Assembly (NCBI GenBank): GCA_029202845.1
Contig: CP119315.1
Span: forward strand, 3,317,001 to 3,381,000
Source of the DNA: Candidatus Sphingomonas colombiensis
GTDB taxonomy: Bacteria > Pseudomonadota > Alphaproteobacteria > Sphingomonadales > Sphingomonadaceae
DNA: 64,000 nucleotides
Reading direction: 5' to 3'
The position numbers and the translations under genes were made by a program. The notes beneath the pieces are model-generated. The model ran no database searches. It was not told the origin of the DNA and worked only from the letters and a program-made list of their open reading frames with translations. Of this stretch, positions 1 through 8,666 are shown in pieces. Numbering within the stretch: the first letter of the stretch is position 1; each line of letters opens with the position of its first letter.

Positions 1-52
1 CGACTTCACTGACAGTGCCGTCGGTGGCCACGAATCGCACTTTCATCGTCAT
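1..52 (-). CDS. 2Fe-2S ferredoxin, N-terminal fragment (runs off the window)
   Basis: Only the first 17 residues are visible, reading MTMKVRFVATDGTVSEV. The pattern of a beta strand, then DG, then a second strand resembles the N terminus of adrenodoxin-type [2Fe-2S] ferredoxins, which carry electrons in iron-sulfur assembly. The ATG overlaps the stop of the upstream cysteine desulfurase (ATGA), so the two are probably translated together. A second ATG lies two codons downstream. The family call rests on few residues and on context; the cluster-binding cysteines lie outside the window. Confidence 0.5.
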   Translation of the reverse strand, partial: MTMKVRFVATDGTVSEV

Positions 53-1119
53 GCCGCGATCCTTTGCGCATCGGCCGCCGCCACGATCCGAGCGATCGCG
101 GCGTCCAGTTCGTGCTCCGTCGTATAGCGTCCGAAGCCGAGACGGATCGAGCCGCGTGCCTCAGCATCGGTCAATCCGATCGCCTTCAGCACATGGCTGG
201 GTCGCCCGGAGCCACTGGCGCAGGCCGATCCGGCGGAGAAAGCGATATCGCGACAATCGGACATCAGTCGATTCACATCCACACCCGCACGGCGCACATT
301 GAGATTGCCGTGATAGCGCTGGCTCGACGAGCCGTTAACCGCCCAGCCGGTCAGCCGCTCGGCCGCCAGCGACCAGAGCCGCTCAATATGCGCGCGATCC
401 TGTTCCGCTCGTTCGGCCATCAGCCGCGCGGCGACACCAAAGCCGACGCATAGCGCCGGGCTGAGCGTTCCCGAGCGCCCGCCCTCCTGATCCCCGCCGT
501 GGAGCAGCGGCGTCAGCGTCACGCCATCGCGAATCCACAATGCGCCGACGCCCTTCGGCCCGTGGATCTTATGCGCGGAAAGCGCGATCACGTCGCAGCC
601 GTCGGGAATGGCGACGCGGCCATAACCCTGCACCGCGTCGCACAGCATCAGCGCGCCGGCGCCACGGGCTTGCGTGGCGATCTCTGCAATCGGCTGGATC
701 ACGCCAATCTCGTTGTTGACCAGCATGGTGGCGACCAACGCCGCCCCCCGGAGCGCCCCGGCCAGCGCGGCGCGATCGACCAGCCCCTCGCGATCGACCG
801 GCACGATCCGCGATTCGCCGGCCGCTCGCGCGGTGTCGAGCACCGCCGCATGCTCGGTCGCGATCGTCACGATCGGGCCGCCGACGCCCTTGATCGCCCA
901 GTTCAACGCCTCGGTGGCGCCGGAGGTGAAGACCACGCGACCACCCTTCGGCAGCAGCGCCGACACCTGCGCGCGCGCCACCTCGATCGACGCCTTCGCC
1001 TTGCGACCAGCGGAATGAGCGGAATGCGGATTGGCGTGATCGTCACGCAGCCACGGCACCATCGCCTCGAACGCTTCGGGCGCAAGCGGCGTGGTCGCCT
1101 GATAATCGAGATAGATCAT
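49..1119 (-). CDS. Cysteine desulfurase (NifS/IscS-like), first of two paralogues
   Basis: A PLP-dependent class V aminotransferase-fold enzyme of 356 aa that removes sulfur from L-cysteine as an enzyme persulfide for Fe-S cluster or thio-cofactor synthesis in the cytoplasm. The Schiff-base lysine is K184 in SAHKIHGPKG, H90 sits in the ATEH motif that stacks on PLP, and the sulfur-carrying cysteine is C300 in SAGSACASGSG. Length is slightly short of IscS (about 400). The start overlaps the stop of the upstream desulfurase paralogue, and the stop overlaps the start of the ferredoxin-like gene. Which of the two paralogues feeds the Suf machinery cannot be told from the sequence. Confidence 0.9.
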   Translation of the reverse strand: MIYLDYQATTPLAPEAFEAMVPWLRDDHANPHSAHSAGRKAKASIEVARAQVSALLPKGGRVVFTSGATEALNWAIKGVGGPIVTIATEHAAVLDTARAAGESRIVPVDREGLVDRAALAGALRGAALVATMLVNNEIGVIQPIAEIATQARGAGALMLCDAVQGYGRVAIPDGCDVIALSAHKIHGPKGVGALWIRDGVTLTPLLHGGDQEGGRSGTLSPALCVGFGVAARLMAERAEQDRAHIERLWSLAAERLTGWAVNGSSSQRYHGNLNVRRAGVDVNRLMSDCRDIAFSAGSACASGSGRPSHVLKAIGLTDAEARGSIRLGFGRYTTEHELDAAIARIVAAADAQRIAA

Positions 1120-2204
1120 GCAGCGAGTCGCCGCGCATGCCGCGCCACGTCGCGCCAGGCGGAAATGAAGCGATCGACATCAGCGCCCGTGGTGGTACGG
1201 CCGAAGCTGATGCGGACGACTTCGCGAGTCTCCTCCTCGCTCCACCCCATCGCGCGGAGCACATGGCTCGGCTTCATGCTGCCGCTGGCGCAGGCGCTGC
1301 CCGCCGACACCGCAATGCCCGCGAGATCGAAACGGATCAGTTGCGCGGTCGCGGCGAGGCCGGGAAGGCGATAGCTGCCGATCGCGGGGTGACGTGTCGA
1401 TCGCTCTCCGACCACGATCCCGCCTGAGCGACGGACGGCGTCGTCGAGGCGCGCGCGCAGTTCCGTATGATCCGGCTCTGGTTCAGCCAGCGCGGCAGCA
1501 TAGCCAAGCGCGGCCGGAAGATTTTCCGTGCCGGGACGATATCCACGCTCCTGTCCGCCGGTCGGCCGGAGCGTCGCGAGGTCGCGCACCAATAGCGCAC
1601 CGATCCCCGGCGGCCCGCCGCGCTTATGAGCGGAGAGCGCAACGAAATCGGCATATTCGGCAAGCTCGCCGGACGAAGGCATCTGCGCCGCGTCGACCAG
1701 CAGCAATCCACCGGCCGAATGAATGATCTCCGCCGCCGCCGCGATCGGCTGGCGCACGCCGGTTTCGCTGTTGCACCATTGCAGGCAGACCAGCGCGGGC
1801 GCCTCCGCAACCATTTCCGACAAAGCGGCGAGGTCGATCGCCCCATCCGCGTTCACCGCTGCGACAAGCGCCGATCCGCCGGCGCGGATTGCGGCATCAT
1901 GCTCCACCGCCGACACGATCCGCCGCTCGATGAAGGTGCGGCCCAGCGCGACTTCGAGCGATTCGCTCGCGCCGCTGGTCAGCAGGGTCTCGTGTCGCCA
2001 GGCATAAGCGGCGGCGATCGCGGCCCGCGCTTCCTCCAGCGCGGCACGCGCGGCGCGCCCCTCAGCATGCGGAGAAGACGGGTTCGCCCACATCCCCTGC
2101 CCGCGCGCAACGGCGGCAACCGCCCCTGCCGTCATCGGCGTGGTGGCGGCATGATCGAGATATAGACGCGGCTGCACAGCTTGTTCCGGCAAAACTCGTT
2201 CCAA
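1116..2204 (-). CDS. Cysteine desulfurase / class V aminotransferase, second paralogue
   Basis: A 362-aa PLP enzyme of the NifS family. The PLP lysine is K194 in SAHKRGGPPG, and a candidate persulfide cysteine is C305 in SAGSACASGSM. The PLP-phosphate region GASES and the DAAQ segment are also present. It diverges clearly from its downstream neighbour, for example GGPPG where that one has GPKG, so this is an old duplication. The first ATG gives a short N-terminal extension before LYLDHAATTP, so the true start may be a few codons later. It is divergent from the alpha/beta hydrolase with about 70 bp between them. Confidence 0.85.
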   Translation of the reverse strand: MERVLPEQAVQPRLYLDHAATTPMTAGAVAAVARGQGMWANPSSPHAEGRAARAALEEARAAIAAAYAWRHETLLTSGASESLEVALGRTFIERRIVSAVEHDAAIRAGGSALVAAVNADGAIDLAALSEMVAEAPALVCLQWCNSETGVRQPIAAAAEIIHSAGGLLLVDAAQMPSSGELAEYADFVALSAHKRGGPPGIGALLVRDLATLRPTGGQERGYRPGTENLPAALGYAAALAEPEPDHTELRARLDDAVRRSGGIVVGERSTRHPAIGSYRLPGLAATAQLIRFDLAGIAVSAGSACASGSMKPSHVLRAMGWSEEETREVVRISFGRTTTGADVDRFISAWRDVARHARRLAA

Positions 2205-2274
2205 ATCCGGTGGCGTGTCCTATATAGCGCGCATCGCACGGCGCTACACCCGCGCCCCCAAAGAACGAGAAACA

Positions 2275-2931
2275 ATGCCTGAAGTGATCTTCCCCGGCCC
2301 CGAAGGCCGTCTAGAGGGACGTTTCGTCCCCGCTCCCAAGCCGCGCGCGCCGGTCGCGATGATCCTGCACCCGCATCCCAATGCGGGCGGCACGATGAAC
2401 AATCATATCGTGCAGGCGCTCTACAAGACGTTCCAGCGGCGCGGATTCGCCACGCTGCGCTTCAACTTCCGCGGCGTCGGCAAGAGCCAGGGCACGTTCG
2501 ATAACGGCATCGGCGAGCTTTCCGATGCGGCGAGCGCGCTCGACTGGGTGCAGAGCTTCCACCCGGAAGCCTCGACCACCTGGATCGCGGGCTTTTCGTT
2601 CGGCGCGTGGATCGGGATGCAACTCCTGATGCGCCGCCCGGAGATTCGCGGCTTCATCTCGGTCGCGCCGCCCGCCAACCTTTATGATTTCACCTTCCTC
2701 GCACCCTGCCCCTCTTCAGGGATCATCATTCAGGGCGAGCAGGATGAGGTGGCGACGCCGGGCGCGACGCAGAAGCTGGTCGATAAGCTCCGCACGCAGC
2801 GGCATATCACGATCCACCATGACGTGATCCCGCGCGCGAACCACTTCTTCGAGCATGAGATGGACGACCTGATGAAGTCGGTCGACAATTATCTCGATAT
2901 GCGGCTCGCGCCGGATTCGCCGATCCGCTGA
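2275..2931 (+). CDS. Cytosolic alpha/beta hydrolase (YdeN/COG2945-like)
   Basis: A 218-aa serine hydrolase without a signal peptide. S108 in GFSFG is the nucleophile elbow, HPHPNAGGT near residues 32-40 is the oxyanion-side motif usual in this family, D157 (GEQDEVATP) is the likely acid and H190 (RANHFFEHE) the base. The ATG at 2275 is preferred over an upstream in-frame start at 2215, because homology-like sequence begins at MPEVIFPGPEG and the upstream part overlaps the divergent promoter region. In many alphaproteobacteria this hydrolase sits next to Fe-S assembly genes, as here. The substrate is unknown. Confidence 0.8.
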   Translation: MPEVIFPGPEGRLEGRFVPAPKPRAPVAMILHPHPNAGGTMNNHIVQALYKTFQRRGFATLRFNFRGVGKSQGTFDNGIGELSDAASALDWVQSFHPEASTTWIAGFSFGAWIGMQLLMRRPEIRGFISVAPPANLYDFTFLAPCPSSGIIIQGEQDEVATPGATQKLVDKLRTQRHITIHHDVIPRANHFFEHEMDDLMKSVDNYLDMRLAPDSPIR

Positions 2932-2935
2932 ACGA

Positions 2936-2972
2936 CAAAAAGGGCGCTCCGCAACGGGCGCCCTTTTTTTCT
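2936..2972. terminator. Bidirectional rho-independent terminator
   Basis: A 9-bp stem, AAAGGGCGC with GCGCCCTTT, is closed by a 10-nt loop and followed by a T run on the plus strand. On the minus strand the same stem is also followed by a T run, so it can serve both the hydrolase ending at 2931 and the convergent small gene ending at 2971. Confidence 0.85.
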
Positions 2973-3159
2973 AGGCCGAGGGAAGCGTCCAGATCAGGAC
3001 GTTGGCGATCAGCACCGCCGCCATGATCAGCAGCAACGTGCCTTTGCGCCGATCCCGCCCCTTGCTCACCAGATAGAGCCCGCCGATCAGGCAGGCGAAC
3101 GCGCCGATCATCCCGATCGCCGGCGCAGCCTGCGCGATATTAAGCAGCACGTCGTTCAT
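2971..3159 (-). CDS. Small two-TM membrane protein, 62 aa
   Basis: A short protein with two hydrophobic segments, about residues 12-32 and 41-58. They are separated by a basic loop, SKGRDRRKG, which would place the loop on the cytoplasmic side. It lies 13 bp after accA on the same strand and ends at the terminator, so it is probably the last gene of the 45-aa gene, 607-aa gene, xerD, accA transcription unit. No family assigned. Coding status rests on the clean membrane pattern and operon position. Confidence 0.7.
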   Translation of the reverse strand: MNDVLLNIAQAAPAIGMIGAFACLIGGLYLVSKGRDRRKGTLLLIMAAVLIANVLIWTLPSA

Positions 3160-3172
3160 GATCCGCGACGGA

Positions 3173-4123
3173 TCAGTTCACCCGCCCCATCGCCAGGAAC
3201 TTCGCGCGACGATCCTTGCGCAGCGCATCCGGCGAGAGCGACACCAATTCGTTGAGCGAACGCTCGATCGCATCGCCCAATGCGGCGATCGCCGCCGCCC
3301 GATCGCGATGCGCGCCGCCGATCGGCTCCGGCACGATGCCGTCGATCACGCCGAGCGCTTTCAGATCCTGCGCCGTCACCTTCATTGCCTCAGCCGCTTC
3401 GGGCGCCTTGTCGGCGGTCCGCCACAGGATCGAAGCGCAGCCCTCAGGCGAGATGACCGAATAGACCGCGTGCTCGAACATCAGCACGCGATTGCCGCTG
3501 GCAAGCGCGACCGCGCCGCCGGAGCCGCCCTCGCCCACCACCGCCGCGACCATCGGGACGCCGAGCGCGAGGCTCGCCTCTGTCGAGCGTGCGATCGCTT
3601 CGGCCTGTCCGCGCTCCTCCGCCTGAAGGCCGGGGAATGCGCCGGACGTATCGACCAGCGTGACCACGGGAAGCCCGAATCGGTCCGCCAGCTCCATCAG
3701 GCGCACGGCCTTGCGATAGCCCTCGGGTTTACCCATCCCGAAATTGTGACGCAGCCGCGATGCCGTGTCGTCACCCTTTTCGTGGCCGAGAACGAGCACG
3801 CGCCGTCCACGGAAGGTGGCGAAGCCGCCAAGGATCGCCTGATCGTCGGAGAAACCCCGATCGCCGGCGAGCGGAACGAACTCGTCGAACAACCCGGCGA
3901 CATAATCCTTGAAGTGCGGCCGTTCGGGATGACGGGCGATCTGGGTTTTCTGCCAGGCCGTCAGCTTCGCGAACGTGTCGCGCAACAGCTTATCGGATTT
4001 CGCCTGTAATTTGGCGACCTCCGCGTTGATATCGACGCCGCCATCGGCGCCCGTCTCACGTAGTTCGTCGATTCGCGCTTGTAGTTCGGCGATCGGCTTC
4101 TCGAAATCGAGGAAAGTCGGCAT
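3173..4123 (-). CDS. accA: Acetyl-CoA carboxylase carboxyltransferase subunit alpha
   Basis: A 316-aa subunit that, with AccD, transfers the carboxyl group from biotin carboxyl carrier protein to acetyl-CoA, giving malonyl-CoA for fatty-acid synthesis. The N terminus MPTFLDFEKPIAELQ is typical of AccA. The crotonase-type carboxyltransferase core includes TLVDTSGAFPG (about 159-169) and the oxyanion segment GEGGSGGAVAL (about 200-210), followed by EHAVYSVISPEGCASILWR. Length fits the family. It follows xerD by 9 bp on the same strand. accD is not in the window, as usual. Confidence 0.97.
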   Translation of the reverse strand: MPTFLDFEKPIAELQARIDELRETGADGGVDINAEVAKLQAKSDKLLRDTFAKLTAWQKTQIARHPERPHFKDYVAGLFDEFVPLAGDRGFSDDQAILGGFATFRGRRVLVLGHEKGDDTASRLRHNFGMGKPEGYRKAVRLMELADRFGLPVVTLVDTSGAFPGLQAEERGQAEAIARSTEASLALGVPMVAAVVGEGGSGGAVALASGNRVLMFEHAVYSVISPEGCASILWRTADKAPEAAEAMKVTAQDLKALGVIDGIVPEPIGGAHRDRAAAIAALGDAIERSLNELVSLSPDALRKDRRAKFLAMGRVN

Positions 4124-4132
4124 CCGTGCGCG

Positions 4133-5032
4133 CTAGGGCGAGCGCTTCGCCACGTCAACGAGCGGATGGCGTTCATTGACCAGTTCGACCAGCCGGCGGC
4201 TGTCGACATGGGTATAAATTTCGGTCGTGGCGATGTCCGCATGGCCCAGCATCGACTGGAGCGCGCGTAAATCCGCGCCCCCTTCCAGCAGGTGAGTCGC
4301 GAAGGCGTGGCGGAGCACATGCGGGCTGATGCGATCCGGCGGAATGCCGGCATTGGCGGCAAGCGCGCGAATCAATTGATAGAGCCTGACGCGCGATAAA
4401 TGCCCCTTGCCCGACGGGAACAGGAACGTCCGATCCGCCGCGACATGCTCGCGCCACCGCGCCACCGCAGCGCGCGCGCGATCGGAAACCGGCACCAGCC
4501 GCTCGCGCCCGCCCTTGCCGCGCAGGATCAGGAACGGGCGATCCGGCTGGATCGCGTTGCGGGGCAATGAAACGAGTTCGGTCGCGCGCAGGCCGGAGCC
4601 ATAGAGCAGTTCGAGCAACGCCTCCATCCGGCTGTCGTTCGGATCGGGCGGATTGCGCGCCAGTCTCGCGGAGACAGTCTCGAACAGCCGATCGATATCA
4701 GCATGGGAAAGCGTTTTCGGCAGCGCGCGACGGGCGCCGGGACGAGGCAGCGCAACGCCCGGATCGTCGCTCCGCATCCCTTCATCGACGAGGAACGCGT
4801 AGAAACGCCGCAGCGCCGCTGATTTGCGCGCCACGCTCGCCCGCGACAGCGGCAGCCAGCTTTCCCCCAGCCGGGCCAGCGCCGCCCCGTCAGCAGACGC
4901 CAGATCACCGCCCAGCACCTCCGAGGCGAGTGAAAGGTCGCTTCGATAGGCCGCGATGGTGTTGCGCGCGGCCCCGGCCTGCGCGGCCATCATCTCCAGA
5001 AAGCGATCGATCAGGGCGCGATCGGCATCCAT
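4133..5032 (-). CDS. xerD: Site-specific tyrosine recombinase XerD
   Basis: A 299-aa tyrosine recombinase that resolves chromosome dimers at dif together with XerC. An N-terminal SAM-like core-binding domain (about 1-95) precedes the catalytic domain. The catalytic set is complete: R149 (GSGLRATEL), K173 (RGKGGRERLV), H238 and R241 (HVLRHAFATHLL), H264 (LGHADIATT) and nucleophile Y273 (EIYTHV). Its location between a conserved hypothetical gene and accA is chromosomal housekeeping context, so it is not read as a phage integrase. No dif site was recognised nearby. Confidence 0.93.
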   Translation of the reverse strand: MDADRALIDRFLEMMAAQAGAARNTIAAYRSDLSLASEVLGGDLASADGAALARLGESWLPLSRASVARKSAALRRFYAFLVDEGMRSDDPGVALPRPGARRALPKTLSHADIDRLFETVSARLARNPPDPNDSRMEALLELLYGSGLRATELVSLPRNAIQPDRPFLILRGKGGRERLVPVSDRARAAVARWREHVAADRTFLFPSGKGHLSRVRLYQLIRALAANAGIPPDRISPHVLRHAFATHLLEGGADLRALQSMLGHADIATTEIYTHVDSRRLVELVNERHPLVDVAKRSP

Positions 5033-5043
5033 CCCGATGCGCG

Positions 5044-6867
5044 TCAGATGCGGGTCAGCGCCTCTACCGCGATCATCCGTGCCTCGCCGCCCAACCCGAC
5101 GACGCGTAGCGCGGTGATGATGCGATAGAGCATGTCTGGCGGCACACCGCGCCAGTCGCCGGTCTGCATGCCCGCAGCGGCCAGCAGCAGAACGGTCGCC
5201 GGCTGGCGTTCACGGGTGGCGCGATCGAGTGCGCGGGTCCACGCATTATCGACCCCGATCTTGACGTTCAGTTCCTGCGCCCCGCGCTCGATGTCGCTCG
5301 CGGTGAGCCGACCAAGGCCAGCGAGCCCCGCGAAGAACAACTGCTGTTTGCGCGCGCTGGCATAGCCCGAAACCTGCCCATAGCCGATCCTGCTGGCGGC
5401 ATCCGGATCAGCGAGCATCAGCATAGCCCAGCCGTCCGTCCCCTGTGCCACGGTGTCGCGCCAGCGCATCGCGGTGCGGTCCATACCCGCCGACAGCATC
5501 GCGGCGATGATGCGATCCGCTTCGCCTTTGCCATCGCCCGGACGGACCCGCGCGGCGGCGCGCGCGGTGAGAATCAGGCGGGCATATTTGCCCTGCGCGT
5601 CAGCCGCGCCCTCCCATAATTGGCGAAGCGCGCCAAGGCGGGTCGGCACGTCCGCGCCGGCATAGGCGCTACGCAGATCCGATGCGGTGGCGGAGAGCGC
5701 CGCCGGCATGTCATCCGCCGCATCGATCGCGCCATAGAGATCGACCAGCGCGAGGTTGGACAGCACCCCCATTGCCGCCGCGCGCTCGCCCGGGGCGGCG
5801 CGGTCTGCAAGCGGGATCGCGGGCGCGAGCGCGCGCCACCCGGTCACCTGGGGCCCCACGGTGTCGTAAAGCGAATCGGGCACCGCGATGCCGGTGGCGG
5901 TAGCGAGGCCAAAACGCCAGGCGTTGAGCTGGACGACGGGCGTCCACTCGATCGTGATCGCCTGACGGCTATCCGCGCCCGCGCCGATAACCTTCTGCGC
6001 GAGTTGCAGGTCGATGCCGCTCGCCACACGCGCGCGGCGTGCCTCCGCGATCAGCGGCTGCGCCTCGCCCGGCTCACCGACGAGCGCGGCGCACATCGCC
6101 TGCGCAAGCACCCAGCCCGGCTGGTTGTCATTGCGCAGCGCGGCGTCGGTCAGCGGGCATAACGCGCCGGGATCGGCATTCGCCAGCGCCGCCTGCATCC
6201 ACACGTCACGCAGCTTGGGCGTCGCATTGCCGATATCGACCGACTGCACGACCGCGCGCGCCGAAACCGATTCACCCATGCGCAGCAGCAGCCATGCGCG
6301 CTCCGCCGCGAAATCCGCGCCGTTCAGCCCGTATGGCGTATCCGTTTGCGAAACCAGCGCGCGGCGTAGCGCGATCGACAGCCAGCGTGAGGGGAGCGGA
6401 GCGGAAAGCCGCCGCATCAGCACCTCAAGGAACCGTCCGTCGGCATTGCCCCACGCATCATGGGCGAAGCCGCCCTCCGCGGTGCCGGTCGGGCCAATCA
6501 GCGCGAGCGAACGGCGCGCGAAGGCGGGCATCTCATATTGCGCTAGCGTCGCCGCATCGGGCGTCGGCGTCGCGCTTGGGGTCGGCGTTGGCAAGACGCC
6601 ATTGTCGGGCAGACCGAGCGGAACCGGCTGTGCGACTGAGGCCGGCGCGGCGGGAGCAGCGGGCGCCGGCGCGCCAGTCTGCGGCGCGGCACTAGGCTGC
6701 GCGACCGGCTCGCCGAAACCGGGCGGCAGCAGCGATTCGGGGGATTTGTTGCTCTGGGCGACCGCAGCAGCGGCGAGCGTGGCGGCCGTCAGCGCGGCCG
6801 CGGCGACCTTAACCCGCGAGATTGCCAAGCTCGACCGCCTTTTCGATCCGGGTCGTCGGTTTTTCAC
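5044..6867 (-). CDS. Secreted or periplasmic hypothetical protein, about 600 aa
   Basis: An N-terminal signal-like segment (VAAAALTAATLAAAAVAQ, about residues 21-38) is followed by a Pro/Ala/Thr-rich linker (about 45-105) that includes a TPTPSATPTP stretch. A long Ala/Leu-rich helical region follows, consistent with TPR-like repeats but without a recognised domain. The ATG at 6867 overlaps the upstream 45-aa gene by about 59 bp. A TTG at 6828 would reduce the overlap to 20 bp and place the signal peptide nearer the start, so the start is uncertain. The gene sits 11 bp before xerD. Function unknown. Confidence 0.75.
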   Translation of the reverse strand: MKNRRPGSKRRSSLAISRVKVAAAALTAATLAAAAVAQSNKSPESLLPPGFGEPVAQPSAAPQTGAPAPAAPAAPASVAQPVPLGLPDNGVLPTPTPSATPTPDAATLAQYEMPAFARRSLALIGPTGTAEGGFAHDAWGNADGRFLEVLMRRLSAPLPSRWLSIALRRALVSQTDTPYGLNGADFAAERAWLLLRMGESVSARAVVQSVDIGNATPKLRDVWMQAALANADPGALCPLTDAALRNDNQPGWVLAQAMCAALVGEPGEAQPLIAEARRARVASGIDLQLAQKVIGAGADSRQAITIEWTPVVQLNAWRFGLATATGIAVPDSLYDTVGPQVTGWRALAPAIPLADRAAPGERAAAMGVLSNLALVDLYGAIDAADDMPAALSATASDLRSAYAGADVPTRLGALRQLWEGAADAQGKYARLILTARAAARVRPGDGKGEADRIIAAMLSAGMDRTAMRWRDTVAQGTDGWAMLMLADPDAASRIGYGQVSGYASARKQQLFFAGLAGLGRLTASDIERGAQELNVKIGVDNAWTRALDRATRERQPATVLLLAAAGMQTGDWRGVPPDMLYRIITALRVVGLGGEARMIAVEALTRI

Positions 6868-6946
6868 CCGCCCGACCGGCGAAGAAAAACAGTGCGCCGA
6901 TCACGATCAGCAGCAGCACCACCAGCGAGACGATCAACCGAGACAT
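6809..6946 (-). CDS. Small single-TM protein, 45 aa
   Basis: Starts at MSRLIVSLVVLLLIVIGALF, with one hydrophobic helix (about residues 4-24), then a short polar tail containing EKPTTRIEKAV. An in-frame ATG 16 codons upstream gives an unlikely hydrophilic leader, so the start at 6946 is preferred. Small proteins of this layout are common beside aroK in sphingomonads (from memory, not checked). It is divergent from aroK and its 3' end overlaps the next gene. Function unknown. Confidence 0.65.
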   Translation of the reverse strand: MSRLIVSLVVLLLIVIGALFFFAGRAGEKPTTRIEKAVELGNLAG

Positions 6947-7025
6947 CAAACCATCCTGTCCGTCGCGAGAACCCGACCACTCAACTATGGTCACCGCGCC
7001 GCTGCGCTGTATAGCCGCGCTGACG

Positions 7026-7568
7026 ATGTTGCAAAGCCCCGCCCCCGCTTCCCATGTCTGGACCGGTCAGCCGATCGTGCTGGTGGGGCTGATGGGCGCT
7101 GGCAAATCCACCGTCGGGCGGCGACTGGCGATCCGGCTCGGCCTGCCCTTCGTCGATGCGGATAATGAGATCGAACAGGCGGCGGGGATGACCATCGCCG
7201 AGATGTTCGCGCAATATGGCGAGCCATATTTCCGCGCCGGCGAACGCCGCGTGATCGCGCGACTGATGGACGGCGCGCCCAAGGTGATCGCGACCGGCGG
7301 CGGGGCCTTCGTCAACGATGAAACCCGCGCACTGATTCTGGCTGAGGCGCTGACGGTGTGGCTCGACGCGTCGATCGATGTGCTGGTGGAACGGGTGCGC
7401 AAGCGCGACCATCGCCCGCTGTTGACGGGAAAGGACCCCGAAACGGTGCTGAGAGAATTGGCGGCGATCCGCAACCCGCTCTACGCTCAGGCGCCTGTCC
7501 GGGTGCCGAGCAACAACGTGCCCCATGACATGACGGTGCGGGCGATATTGGAGGCGATCGGCAAGTGA
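7026..7568 (+). CDS. aroK: Shikimate kinase
   Basis: A 180-aa P-loop kinase that phosphorylates shikimate with ATP in aromatic amino-acid synthesis. The Walker A motif GLMGAGKST is at residues 21-29, FVDADNEIE contains the shikimate-binding aspartate, GERRVIARL and ATGGGAFV (the Gly-rich substrate loop) follow, and the lid region is RDHRPLLTG. The ATG at 7026 is chosen. An in-frame ATG at 6987 would add 13 residues without homology and neither has a strong Shine-Dalgarno, so the start is moderately certain. Its stop overlaps the GTG start of aroB. Confidence 0.93.
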   Translation: MLQSPAPASHVWTGQPIVLVGLMGAGKSTVGRRLAIRLGLPFVDADNEIEQAAGMTIAEMFAQYGEPYFRAGERRVIARLMDGAPKVIATGGGAFVNDETRALILAEALTVWLDASIDVLVERVRKRDHRPLLTGKDPETVLRELAAIRNPLYAQAPVRVPSNNVPHDMTVRAILEAIGK

Positions 7569-8659
7569 GCGTGGTGAAAGTCGAATTGGGTGCGCGCAGC
7601 TATCCGGTGATTATCGAATCCGGGCTGCTCGCCCGCGCCGGCGAGCATCTCGCGCCGATCGCACGCGGCCGCCCGATCGTGATCGTCGCGGATGAGAATG
7701 TCGCGCCGCATCTCGCCACGCTGCGCGGCTCGCTCGACGCGGCGGGGTTGCGGAGCGAATCGATCGTGCTTCCCGCTGGCGAAGGATCGAAAAGCTGGAC
7801 GACGCTTGAGGCGCTCACCGATCGGCTGCTCGATCTCGGCGTGGAGCGCGGGGATCATGTCGTCGCGCTGGGCGGCGGGGTGATCGGCGATCTTGTCGGT
7901 TTCGCCACCGCGATCCTGAAGCGCGGCTGCCGCTTCGTGCAGGTGCCGACCACCTTACTCGCACAGGTCGACTCGTCGGTCGGCGGCAAGACCGGGATCA
8001 ACACGCGCGCGGGCAAAAATCTGGTCGGCGCGTTCCACCAGCCAAAGATGGTGCTGATCGATCCGGACGTGCTCGATACGTTGCCCGCGCGGCAAGTCCG
8101 CGCCGGCTATGCCGAGGTAGTGAAATACGGGCTGATCGACGACCCCGATTTCTTCGGCTGGTGCGAGGCGAATGGCGCGAAGCTGCTCGCGGGCGATGCG
8201 GCAGCGCGCACCTATGCCATCACCCACTCCGTCGCCGCCAAGGCGCGGATCGTCGGCGACGACGAGTTCGAAACCTCCGGCCGGCGCGCCTTGCTCAACC
8301 TCGGCCACACCTTCGGCCATGCGCTGGAGGCGGAAGCCGGCTTTTCCGACCGGCTGCTGCACGGCGAAGGAGTCGCGGCGGGCTGTGCGCTGGCGTTCGG
8401 CTTTTCCGCTACGCAGGGGTTCTGCACCGCGACAGATGCCGAGCGCGTCGCGGCGCATTGGCGGGCGAGCGGCCTGCCCGATGGCCTTGCCGCCGCCGGG
8501 ATCGATGCGCCCGCCGCCCGGCTGGTCGAACATATGCGCCATGACAAGAAGGCGAGCGCCGGACGCATTCCGTTCCTGCTCGCGCGCGGGATCGGGGAAA
8601 CCTATCTCGATCGCGACGTCGATCTGGGCGCGGTCGAGGCGTTCCTCGCGGCGCGCTGA
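7565..8659 (+). CDS. aroB: 3-dehydroquinate synthase
   Basis: A 364-aa NAD- and metal-dependent enzyme converting DAHP to 3-dehydroquinate in the shikimate pathway. The NAD-binding GGGVIGDLVGF lies near residues 102-112, with PTTLLAQVDSSVGGKTGIN following. Metal ligands are in YAEVVKYGLI (Glu) and NLGHTFGHALE plus LLHGEGVAAG (His). The GTG start at 7565 overlaps the aroK stop (GTGA), so aroK-aroB are translationally coupled. Length is normal for the family. Confidence 0.97.
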   Translation: MSVVKVELGARSYPVIIESGLLARAGEHLAPIARGRPIVIVADENVAPHLATLRGSLDAAGLRSESIVLPAGEGSKSWTTLEALTDRLLDLGVERGDHVVALGGGVIGDLVGFATAILKRGCRFVQVPTTLLAQVDSSVGGKTGINTRAGKNLVGAFHQPKMVLIDPDVLDTLPARQVRAGYAEVVKYGLIDDPDFFGWCEANGAKLLAGDAAARTYAITHSVAAKARIVGDDEFETSGRRALLNLGHTFGHALEAEAGFSDRLLHGEGVAAGCALAFGFSATQGFCTATDAERVAAHWRASGLPDGLAAAGIDAPAARLVEHMRHDKKASAGRIPFLLARGIGETYLDRDVDLGAVEAFLAAR

Positions 8660-8666
8660 TGCCGCA

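Noticed and set aside
3158..4009. Long plus-strand frame opposite accA, and many similar long opposite-strand frames throughout
   Set aside because: In GC-rich DNA long antisense frames arise from codon bias; they lack domains, and the true gene is on the other strand.
4133..5032. Tyrosine recombinase as a sign of an integrated element
   Set aside because: Full XerD-type protein in a housekeeping operon with accA; no attachment repeats or phage genes nearby.
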